A DNA stretch of 64,000 nucleotides from positions 71,988,501 through 72,052,500 of the forward strand of contig CM070899.1 in the NCBI GenBank assembly GCA_036417435.1. Direction: 5' to 3'. The translations under genes were made by a program, and so were the position numbers. A model generated the notes under the pieces. That model worked only from the letters and a program-made list of their open reading frames with translations, was not told the origin of the DNA and ran no database searches. The DNA is from Inia geoffrensis (Eukaryota > Chordata > Mammalia > Artiodactyla > Iniidae). This document shows positions 33,253-43,471 of this stretch, one piece after another (positions within the stretch are counted from its first letter, which is position 1; each line of letters opens with the position of its first letter).

Positions 33253-36200
33253 ATGGTAATAGGAAGAGACATATAGATAATTACCTTAAATGAAAATGGA
33301 TTAAATGCTCCAACCAAAAGACATACACTGGCTGAATGGATACAAAAAACATGACCCATATATATGTTGTCTACAAGAGACCCACATCAGACCTGGGGAC
33401 ATATACAGAATGAAAGTGAGGGGATGGAAAAAGATATTCCATGCAAATGGAAATCAAAAGAAAGCTGGAGTAGGAATTCCCATATCAGACAAAATAGACT
33501 TTAAAATAAAGACTATTACAAGAGAAAAAGAAGGACACTACATAATGATCAAGGGATCAATCCAAAATATATAACAATTGTAAATATATATGCACCCAAC
33601 GTAGGAGCACCTCAATACTTAAGGCAAATGTTAACAGCCATAAAAGGGGAAATCGACAGTAATACAATAATAGTAGGGGGCTTTAACACCCCACTTTCAC
33701 CAATGGACAGATCATGCAAAATGAAAATAAATAAGGAAACACAAGCTTTAAATGATACATTAAACAAGATGGACTTAATTGATATTTATAGGACATTCCA
33801 TCCAAAAACAACAGAATACACTTTTGTCTCAAGTGTGCATGGAACATTCTCCAGGATAGATCATACCTTGGGTCACAAATCAAGCCTTGGTAAATTTAAG
33901 AAAACTGAAATCGTATCAAGTATCTTTTCCAAGCACAATGCTAAGAGACTAGGTATCAGTTACAGGAAAAAATCTGTAAAAAATACAAACACATGGAGGC
34001 TAAACAATACACTACTGAATAACCAAGAGATAACTGAAGAAATCAAAGAGGAAATCAAAAAATTGCTCGAAAAAAATGGCAATGAAAACACGACAACCCA
34101 AAACCTATGGGATGCAGCAAAAGCAGTTCTAATAGGGAAGTTTATAGCTATACAATCCTACCTCGAGAAACAAGAAACATCAAAAATAAACAACCTAACC
34201 TTACACCTAAAGCAATAAGAGAAAGAAGAACAAAAAAACCTCAAAGTTAGCAGAAGGAAAGAAATCATAATGATCAGATCAGAAATGAATGAAAAAGAAA
34301 TGAAGGAAACAATAGCTAAGATCAATAAAGCTAAAAGCTGGTTTTTTGAGAAGATAAACAAAATTGATAAACCACTAGGCAGACTCATTAAGGAAAAAAG
34401 GGAGAAGACTCAAATCAATAGAATTAGAAATGAAAAAGGAGAAGTAACAACTGACACTGCAGAAATACAAAGGATCATGAGAGATTACTACAAGCAACTC
34501 TATGCCAATAAAATGGACAACCTGGAAGAAATGGACAAATTTTGAGAAAAGCACAACCTCCCGAAACTGAACCATGAAGAAACAGAAAATATAAACAAAC
34601 CAATCACAAGCACTGAAATTGAAACTGTGATCAAAAATCTTCCAACAAACAAAAGCTCAGGACCAGATGGCTTCACAGTTGAATTCTATCAAACATTTAG
34701 CGAAGAGCTAACACCTAGCCTTCTCAAACTCTTCCAAAATATAGCAGAGGGAGGAGCACTCCCAAACTCATTCTATGAGACCACCATCACCCTGATACCA
34801 AAACCAAACAAAGTTGTCACAAAAAAAGAAAACTACAGACCAATATCACTGATGAACATAGCTGCAAAAATCCTCAACAAAATACTAGCCAACAGAATGC
34901 AACAGCACATTAAATGGATCATACACCATAATCAAGGGGGTTTCATCCCAGGAATCCAAGGATTTTTCAATATACACAAATCAATCAACATGATAAACAT
35001 ATTAACAAACTGAAAGAGAAAAACCATATGATGTTCTCAATAGATGTAGAAAAAGCTTTTGACAAAATTCAACACTGATTTATGATAAAAACCCTTACCT
35101 CAATCTAATAAAGGCTATATATGACAAACCCACAGCCAACATCGTTCTCAATGGTGAACAACTGAAACCATTTCCACTAAGATCAGGAACAAGACAAGGT
35201 TGCCCACTCTCACCACTAGTATTCAACATGGTTTTGTAAGTTCTAGCCACAGCAATCAGAGAAGAAAAAAAATAAAGGCATCCAAACTGGAAAAGGATAA
35301 GTAAAGCCATCAAAGTGTGCAGAATACATGATACTAGACTTAGAGAATCGTAACGATGCTACCAGAAAACTGCTAGAGCTAATCAATGGATTTGGTTAAG
35401 TAGCAGGATATAAAATTAATGCACAGATATCTCTTCCATTCCTATACACTAATGATGAAAAATCTGAAAGAGAAATTAAGGAAACACTCCCGTTTACCAT
35501 TGCAACAAAAAGAATAAAATACCTAGGAATAAACCTACCTAAGGAAACAAAAGACCTGTATGCAGAAAACTATAACACACTGATGAAATAAATTAAAGAT
35601 GATACAAACAGATGGAGAGATCTACCATGTTCTTGGATTGGAAGAATCAACATTGTGAAAATGAATATACTACCCAAAGCAATCTACAGATTCAATGTAA
35701 TCCTTATCAAACTACCAATGGCATTTTTCACAGAACTAGAACAAAGAATTTCACAACTTGTATGGAAACACAAAAGACCCCAAATAGCTACAGCAACCTT
35801 GAGAAAGAAAAACAGAGCTGGAGGAATCAGGCTCCCTGACTTCAGACTACATTACTACGCTACAGTAATCAAGAGAGTATGGTACTGGCACAAAATCAGA
35901 AATATAGATCAGTGGAATAGGATAGAAAGCCCAGAGATAAACCCACATACATATGGTCACCTTATCTTTGTTAAAGGAGACAAGAATATACAATGGAGAA
36001 AAGATAACCTCTTCAATACGTGGTGCTGGGAGAACTGGACAGCTGCATGTAAAAGAATGAAATTAGAACACTCCCTAACAGCATACACAAAAATAAACTC
36101 AAAATGGATTACAGACCTAAATGCAAGGCCAGACACTATAAAACTCTTAGAGGAAAACACAGGCAGAACACTCTATGACATACATCACAGCAAGACCTTT

Positions 36201-37055
36201 TTTGACCCACCTCCTAGAGTAATGGAAATAAAAACAAAAATAAACAAATGGGACCTAATGAAACTTAAAAGCTTTTGCACAGCAAAAGAAAATATAAACA
36301 AGATTAAAAGACCACCCTCAGAATGGGAGAAAATATTTGCCAATGAAGCAACTGACAAAGGATTAATCTCCAAAATATACAGGCAGCTCATGCAGCTCAA
36401 TATCAAAAAAATAAACAACCCAGTTAAATAATGGGTAGAAGATCTAAATAGACATTTCTCCGAAGATATACAGATTGCCAACAAACACATGAAAGGATGC
36501 TCAACATCATTAATCATTAGAGAAATGCAAATCAAAACTACAATTAGCTATCACCTCACAGCAGTCAGAATGGCCATCATCAAAAATTCTACAAACAACA
36601 AATGCTGGAGAGGGTGTGGAGAAAACGGAACCCTCGTGCACTGTTGGTGGGAATGTAAATTGATACAGCCACTGTGGAGAACAGTATGGAGGCTCCTTAA
36701 AAAACTAAAAATAGAACTACCATACAACCCAGCAATCCCACTACTGGGCATATACCATGAGAAGACCATAATTCAAATAGAGTCATGTACCACAAGGTTC
36801 ATTGCAGCTCTATTTACAATAGCTAGGACATGGAAGCAACCTAAGTGTCCACTGACAGATGAATGGATAAAGAAGATGTGGTACATATATACAATGGAAT
36901 ATTACTCAGCCATAAAAAGAAATGAAATTGAGTTATTTGTAGTGAGGTGGATGGACACAGAGACTGTCATACAGAGTGAATTAAGTAAGAAAGAGAAAAA
37001 CAAATACTGTATGCTAACAAATATATATATATGGAATCTAAAAAAAAGGTTCTGA
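33253..37055 (+). pseudogene. L1 ORF2 (endonuclease-reverse transcriptase), disrupted
   Basis: ORF2 nicks target DNA and reverse-transcribes L1 and SINE RNA. The apurinic-type endonuclease runs from 33253: the 'LQETH' Glu is kept, but the 'VGDFNTP' Asp is Gly (GGC, 33679-33681) and 'SDH' reads Ser-Lys-His. In the reverse transcriptase, the motif A Asp survives (35043-35045) but the 'FADD' active site reads Cys-Ala-Glu-Tyr (35316-35327), losing both Asp. The C-terminal CX3CX7HX4C motif (36603-36656) is intact. Stops include 33274, 34216 and 36429; the frame shifts several times, including around 33,300, 33,600 and between 35,013 and 35,655. Confidence 0.92.
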
Positions 37056-37428
37056 AGAACTTAGGGACAGGACAGGAATAAAGACACAGACACAGAGAAT
37101 GGACTTGAGGACACGGGGAGGGGGAAGTGTAAGCTGGGACGAAGTCAGCAAGTGGCATGGACATATATACACTACCAAATGTAAAATAGATAGCTAGTGG
37201 GAACCAGCCGCATAGCACAGGGAGATCAGCTCGGTGCTTTGTGACCACCTAGAGGGGTGGGATGGGGAGGATGGGAGGGAGACACAAGAGGGAGGAGATA
37301 TGGGGATATATGTTTATGTATACCTGATTCACTTTGTTATACAGCAGAAACTAATACTCTTTTGTAAAGCAATTATACTCCAATAAAGGTGTTAAAAAAA
37401 AAAAAAAAAAACGATTCTTGAGCCTCTT

Positions 37429-38559
37429 ACTGTGTTTTGAGTCCTGGTGATAACCAAAATATAATAATGCCACAACCTCTTTCTGCCACCCATTTAGTTC
37501 AACCTCAGGACTCCTTTTTATATTCTGTCTTGGTAATGATCCATTCTACTCTACTGTCCCTCATGACACTTTTTCTGCAGAAGCCCTATATACATCACAT
37601 TGCAAATGTTACAGTTCTCAGAGAACTAATGCACTCAGAGCTGAAATGACCTTCACGAGCTCATGCAGCTTCCTGCTGGACAAATACATAATATGATACC
37701 TTTCTGAATCAATTCAACATATCTTTTTGATAGTTGTTCCCGTCTACGTGTTTTAACTCCTTATGCAGGGTTAATGTCCATGGTGGCAGCAGGAAGCTAA
37801 GAAAAGAGCTGCTACAATTGCTCTTAGCCCAAACTATTTCACAAAAGCATCAGAAAAATGAGAAAAATAAATCTTAATGTCCTCCAGCCAAGGGGTTTCC
37901 TTCCATGAAAAAAAGAACAATGGAACCAAGGAAAAGTGATGAAGTAATCCACTTTCTTTACATTGATTACAAGAGCATCCACAGGAGTTACAGTGAGTCT
38001 AAGGGACCAAGAACCTCCCTAGATTTCAAGCTCAGCACAATATCTTATTTATAACCAAGATCATTTTCTTATGTTCTGCAAAAACTGCTCATAATTTCTT
38101 CCCCAAAGGTTATTCCAAAGTGAAGCTAGCATGACCTCTTGGTACTGAATACTTTAACACAATTTACTTCCTTTGAAGGAAGCATTTTCCTCCTAATACT
38201 ATTATTATGAGGATGGGGTCTCCTAGCCAGGCCAACTTTTGAGTTGGACCTACACAGTTCACTCCAGTTTCATTTCCACTGGGCCCTCTGCCCCACTTGA
38301 TAAAACAACAATTGCATTCTTGCTTCACATCTTTATTGAAGGATTAAGAATCTAAGCACTCTGGCTTTCTGCTTATTTTACATTTTCTGATTCTTTATAA
38401 TCTATAAAACCTATGACCAGTATAGGTTTTCCTATACCCACTGATTTAGTATAATCAATTTCTACTAATATAACATTCATTTTATATGATTATTATGTCC
38501 TCTAACACATTCTTTCCTACTCTGTACCATTTTAATTTCCTTCTCATCAGCACTAACCA
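37429..38559. other. Unannotated DNA downstream of the L1
   Basis: No gene or repeat I can name. The start (37429) is continuous with the L1 target site. No splice-like or promoter-like structure is convincing. Confidence 0.4.
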
Positions 38560-39230
38560 ATAATTGATTATGTACCAAGCATTATGCATGGCCAAGAATA
38601 TACAGTAATTAATAAAAGATAGTTTTACCATAAAAAACAGCTTAGCAGAGATAAAGAGATAATAAACAAGTGAAAAATGAACAAGTAATTATAAATTCAA
38701 ATATAAATTGTTGTAACGGGAACAGAGGAGGTGTCTCTTAAAATATGGTTTGAGGGCTTCCCTGGTTGCACAGTGGTTGACAGTCTGCCAGCCAATGCAG
38801 GGGACACGGGTTCATGCCCTGGTCCGGGAAGATCCCACATGCCGCGGAACGGCTGGGCTCATGAGTCATGGCCGCTAAGCCTGCGCGTCTGAAGCCTGTG
38901 CTCCACAATGGGAGAGGCCACAACAGTGAGAGGCCCGCGTACCGCCAAAAAATAAAAAAATAAAAAAATAAAATATGGTTTGAAGTATGAAAAGAATGAG
39001 TTGTACAAAAACCTGATGCCAGCTTATGCAGAGCCTTGTCAGGCCATGGCAAGAGAAGAGAAGAAGTAAAATGTTAAATTAATAAAATAATAATACTAAA
39101 ATAAAATACAATTAGATAACATGAGATATATGCTGAAAATTAAAAATATAACACTGAAATTTTTTAAAATGTGGGGATGGAAAGTAAAGTCAAGGATAAG
39201 TCCCAGATTTTAGAACAGAAAGATGGATAT
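38560..39230 (-). mobile_element. L2 remnant, reverse, split by a CHR SINE
   Basis: 'gattatgtaccaagcattatgcatgg ... agagataataaacaag' upstream, and 'cttatgcagagccttgtcaggccatggcaag' with 'agtcaaggataagtcccagatttt' downstream of the SINE, follow antisense L2 order. Confidence 0.5.
38739..38983 (+). mobile_element. CHR-type SINE with perfect 15-bp TSD
   Basis: Starts at 38754 (gggcttccctggttgcacagtgg), with A and B boxes and a tail of repeated AATAAAAAA units to 38968. The duplication taaaatatggtttga is identical at 38739-38753 and 38969-38983. The B box has one change (ggttcatgccc). Confidence 0.96.
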
Positions 39231-39249
39231 TAAAAATCAAAGAGAATAC

Positions 39250-40200
39250 ATCTTTAAAAAATTTAAAAGACTATTCAAGACTTTCATTATATTAGTAATA
39301 GAAATTAAATAAAATGAGACTAATAAAAACAGATGAAAGAAAATTATCAAAGAAATAATGCAACAATATTTCCTATAAATGATAGACATGTGTCTACAAA
39401 TATAAAGAGCTGACGGAGTGTCTTGCAAAATGAAATAAAGGAATCCTACAACAAAGCATACCATCTTGAATTTTGCACATGTAAAGGATAAAGAAAAGTT
39501 TCTAAAATCATCACAGAATGAAACAAGGTTCCACACAAAGGAAAAGGAATCACATATCCAGAAATTCTCTACAACAAAAGCCAGAAAACCATTGACTAAT
39601 ACCATCACAATTCTGAAAAAAAAAAAAAAAACGACTTTCAATTTAGGATATTGCATTCAGCTCATTTATGAATTATTTGGAAGGGTAAAATAAATTCATG
39701 TTTAGACATGATAAATTCAAGAAATTTATAGCCTATTTTTCCTTTCTATGAAACTACTGGAAGATGTGCTCCAGATAAACAAGGGAATAAACTGAGAAAG
39801 AGAAAATAAGATTTAAAAGAAGAAAGAAAGTAAAAAAAGTCTCCAAAGGACAGAAGACCCCAAAGGCAGAGCACTCTTAGAAAGCAAATGGCTTAGGCTG
39901 GCACAATAGGATAAAATATGGTCTTTAAGGGAAAATGGAAATGATATAGCCTCTAGTGTAATAGAGTTTTTGGAAAATAATGTTGTTAATAGATTGATAA
40001 TGTATAAAATAGGTACATAGAAAACTAAGGAAATAAAAAATGAGGCAAATATTAATTTCAAGAAAAACAAAGACTGGTGATAAAACATACATTTTATACA
40101 ACTTTGCTTAGCAGTGAATAATATTTGCATTGTCAAATAATATAAAGACTCACAATTAATTTGACCAGAAATTTTTATTGAAGTCAATTTTTTAAAGGAT
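39250..40200 (+). mobile_element. Old L1/HAL1 ORF1-like remnant
   Basis: 39460-39840 reads like the C-terminal half of an ancient L1 ORF1 or HAL1: 'ttctctacaacaaaagccagaaaacc', 'cagataaacaagggaataaactgagaaagag', 'ggaagatgtgctccag' all fit the order in that family. The A-rich run at 39616-39632 may be a later expansion. No frame is intact. It abuts the older full-length L1 that starts at 40361. Confidence 0.5.
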
Positions 40201-40360
40201 GTGGTGGGATGTTGAGATGGAAAGAAAGTGAAATCCTGATCTTCCTAAGAGGAAATCAATAAACTGTGATTAAAACGAATACATCAAGAAATATCAATAT
40301 ATGCATATTATTTAGTACAACAGAGATAAATAACCAAAAAAAGGCTAAAAGAGTAAGTCA

Positions 40361-42160
40361 GGAGGTGGATCAAGATAGGAGAGTAGGAGGATGTGGAGTT
40401 CAACTCCCACACAAAGACATCAAATATGCATCTACATGTGGAATTCTTATAGAAGAATAACTGGAAACTGATCTCCTATACAACCAAAGCTACAAGAAAG
40501 ATCTCCATGCAACTGGGTAGGAAGAAAAAAAAGAAAAAAGGTATCAAGTTGGGACCAGTGCCCCTGGGAGGGATCTGTAAAAAAGAGAAAATCTACACCA
40601 TGAACCCTAGCCTTGAGAAGCCCCTTACCTGCTGGGACAGATAAAGAGGTGGGAGAAGTCTAAACTCTACTAGTGAGGAGTGCACACATGCTGTCTTCCT
40701 AATAATCTGGGTGGAGAGAGACTTTTGATGGTGGTTGCCACCTTGCACACTTCCCTATCCTTGAGAAGCCCCTTACCTGCTGGGAAACATGCCGGGACAG
40801 ACAGAAAGGTGGGAGAAGTCTAAACTCTACTTGTGAGGAGTGCACACATGCTGGCTTGCTAATAATCGGGGTAGACAGAGACTTGTGATGGTGGGTGCCA
40901 CCTTGCGCACTTCCCAATTTAAAGGGATGAATGTCCTGGTCTCACTATCTCTACACCATAGACTGGCATGAGATCAGGGCAGAGGTTCAGTTTAGCTGCA
41001 CAGAGACAGACCGAGGGGCCTGGGGTGTGATCCAAGCAGAACTACAAAGACCATTGTCAGTGCAAATATGGGGCTGGCGGAATGACCTAGGAAGACATTA
41101 TCAGTGTGTGCACAGGGTGGCACCATAAGAATCTGCAGCAACTAAGTGCTGAATCTAAGGCAGGAGAGCCCTGAGAGGGGACTCGATCTAGCTGCTCAAA
41201 GGCAGTCTAGAGTGCCTGGGGTGGGGTTGAGGAGCGGGGAGAGCCACAGGGCCCATTGTCAGCACACACACACAGCAGCTCTGGCCATGGAGCCCGCTGT
41301 CAGTACGCGCAAGGTGAGGGCGGGTTTGGCCATGGTAGACATTGTTGGCACAGGCACTGAGCAGCACCACAGGAACATACAGGGGCTTGGGCGGAGAGGC
41401 CCTGGGCAGGAGTACACAGCTGTTCATTTCTGGCTCCACCCACACCACTCTCCAGCAGCTTGGCAACAGATCTAGGGTGGACAGGTTATGGGAGAGCTCT
41501 ACTACAAAGGCAGCACAGATTCCAAGTGGCAGCACACCCACCTTGATTCCTGAAGCCATGGTGCCCCACCATGAGCCCCATCCTACTCCACATCAGAGCC
41601 TTGCATTAAACCTGGGATGAACACAAGGGGGAAAGGGACATCACGTTGGGCTGCTTCTGGGTGGAACCACAGACAATTCCATGGGTGGTGCATAGGTTCA
41701 CTGTAACTGCACGGCCCTCACTTACTTCAGTAGTCACCTTCTTTGGGGCAGGGCATGCACTCAAGGGCAACAGAGCCTGATCAAATACAACCCTGTATAC
41801 TCCAACAACTGGGGAGCAAACCCTGCTCTCAACTGGCTGGTGACAGCCACAGAGCAAAGAGGAGGCCTCACATCCAGTGCAGGGTCCGGACACCACAATA
41901 ATAATCACACCACATATCAAGGAGGTAAAGGGCAGCATGCTCTGAGGAAAGATATGGCTGGCATCCATACCAAAACCAGCCCTCACACTAAAAATACTGG
42001 ACACACACAGTCTACACAGAGATGCTCCCATGTAAAAACACTCCTTCAAGACCACAATATATAACAGTTTCTCCTAAATTCATAGAGACAGAGAAAGTGA
42101 AATAAAATGAAAAAGCAGAGAAACTACCCCAAATTAAAATAACAAGAGAAAAATCCTCTG
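40361..42160 (+). promoter_or_regulatory. L1 5' UTR with diverged internal repeats
   Basis: The internal promoter region of the older L1, markedly richer in GC than its surroundings. It contains a direct duplication of about 150 bases: 40611-40758 and 40759-40916, both running from 'ccttgagaagccccttacctgctggg' to 'ccttgc.cacttccc'. A second, weaker repeat relates about 40983-41080 to 41165-41270 ('ctagctgc', 'gcctggggtg', 'cattgtcag'). A (CA)n patch lies at 41264-41273. Promoter activity is inferred from its position only. Confidence 0.65.
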
Positions 42161-42171
42161 AAGAACCAATA

Positions 42172-43010
42172 ATGAAACAAACTTCACCAGTCTACTATGC
42201 CCTGGGTTCAAAAAAGGAGGTAATAAAAATGCTAAAGGAATTAAGAAAGATTATCGATACAAGTGCAGATAACTGTAACAAGGAACTGGAAACCATAAAG
42301 ATGAACCGATCAAAATTAGACAATTCAACTGCTGAGATAAAAACAAATCTAGAGGCAATGACTAGCAGAATAAATGACACAGAAGAATCAGTAAGTGATC
42401 TGGAAGATGGAATGAGAGAAATCACCCAATCGGAATAGCAAACAGAAAAACAAATGTACAGAAAAGCAAAAGCAACATATGAGATCTGTGGCATAACATA
42501 AAGCATGCTGACAAACACATAATAGGGGTTCCAGAAGGAGAAGAGAGAGAAGAGGGAATCAAAAATGTTTTTGAAGAAATTATGGCTGAAAATTTCCCAA
42601 AACTAAAGAAGGAAACAGATATCAAGGTATAAAAAGCACAGAGTGTCCCAAACAAGATGAACCCAAACAGACCTACACCAAGACACATCATGATTAAAAT
42701 GGAAAAAGTGAAAGATTAAAAAAAAAGCTTCTAAAGCCAGAAAGAGAAAAACAAGAAGTTAGTTATAAGGGAGTAACTTAAGGCTATCAGCTGATTTCTC
42801 TCTAGACACTCTGCAGCCAGAAGGGAGTGGCATGATATATTCAAAGTCCCAAAAGGGAAAAACCTGCAACCTCAGATACTCTACACAGCAAGATAATCAT
42901 TTAGAATAGAAGGATAAAGAATTTCTCAGACAATAAAAGCTAAAGGAATTCAGCAATACTAAACCTACATTAAAAGAAATATGAAAGGGTCTTCGATAAA
43001 TAGAAAAGAA
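42172..43010 (+). pseudogene. Older L1 ORF1, disrupted
   Basis: The longest piece (42172-42438, 88 codons) is the N-terminal and coiled-coil region, with an 'SRINDTEESVSDLEDGMREITQSE'-like Leu/Glu-rich heptad stretch ending in a TAG at 42436. The RRM-type start ('IIGVPEGEEREEG') is at 42521 onward in another frame. The C-terminal domain with 'LQPEGSG'-like replacement of the usual Ala-Arg-Arg-Glu-Trp stretch is near 42815. Several stops and shifts rule out a protein. ORF1 normally forms a trimer on L1 RNA. Confidence 0.75.
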
Positions 43011-43471
43011 ACATGAATCTATAGGAAAGGGAATATCACAGTATGAAAAGCAAATATATAAGAGGATTAAAAATCACTTAAAATAAGCCAGTACACAGAT
43101 TTTTTAAAAATCAAAAAAAAAATTGGTAAAAGTGTTTATAACTAAAATTAACAGCAAAGGATAAACATGCAGATGTAAAACAGGACACCAAAATCACAAA
43201 ATATGGGGGAGTGGAGTATAAAAATGTAAATCTTTTAGAATGTGTTGGAATTTGCATGACTATCAGTTTAAAGCAAGTAGATATAGTAATAGGTCAACAT
43301 ACTTAAACTGCATGGTAACCACAAATCAAAAACTTACAACAGAGTCACAAAAATTCAAAGAAAGGAACCCAAGCACACTACAAAAGAAAATCATCCAACC
43401 ACAAAAGGAAAACAGAAAGAAGAAGAAATGAGCAAATGAACTACAAAAATGACTGGAAAACAAGGTCTAAA

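Larger units (their letters stand above)
31588..37428 (+). mobile_element. Nearly complete L1 retrotransposon (cetacean-type) with 16-bp TSD
   Basis: An L1 on the plus strand in the normal order: 5' UTR-like region (recognisable from about 31840), ORF1 remnant (32315-33244), ORF2 remnant (33253-37055), 3' UTR with a G-rich tract (37254-37279), AATAAA at 37382-37387, and an A-tail ending near 37411. The flanks gattcttgatcctctt (31588-31603) and gattcttgagcctctt (37413-37428) match at 15 of 16 bases and define the insertion. The first ~235 bases inside the duplication (31604-31839) do not resemble the L1 5' UTR. Both ORFs have stops and frameshifts, so it cannot move itself. Confidence 0.93.

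Noticed and set aside
32500..37055. Long frames with reverse-transcriptase motifs, considered as a novel retroelement or defence reverse transcriptase
   Set aside because: Order, motifs and 3' UTR match a standard mammalian L1, with stops and lost catalytic residues.
41140..41620. GC-richer DNA with overlapping frames up to 123 codons, considered as a CpG-island gene
   Set aside because: It is the 5' UTR of the older L1, and the frames are featureless.
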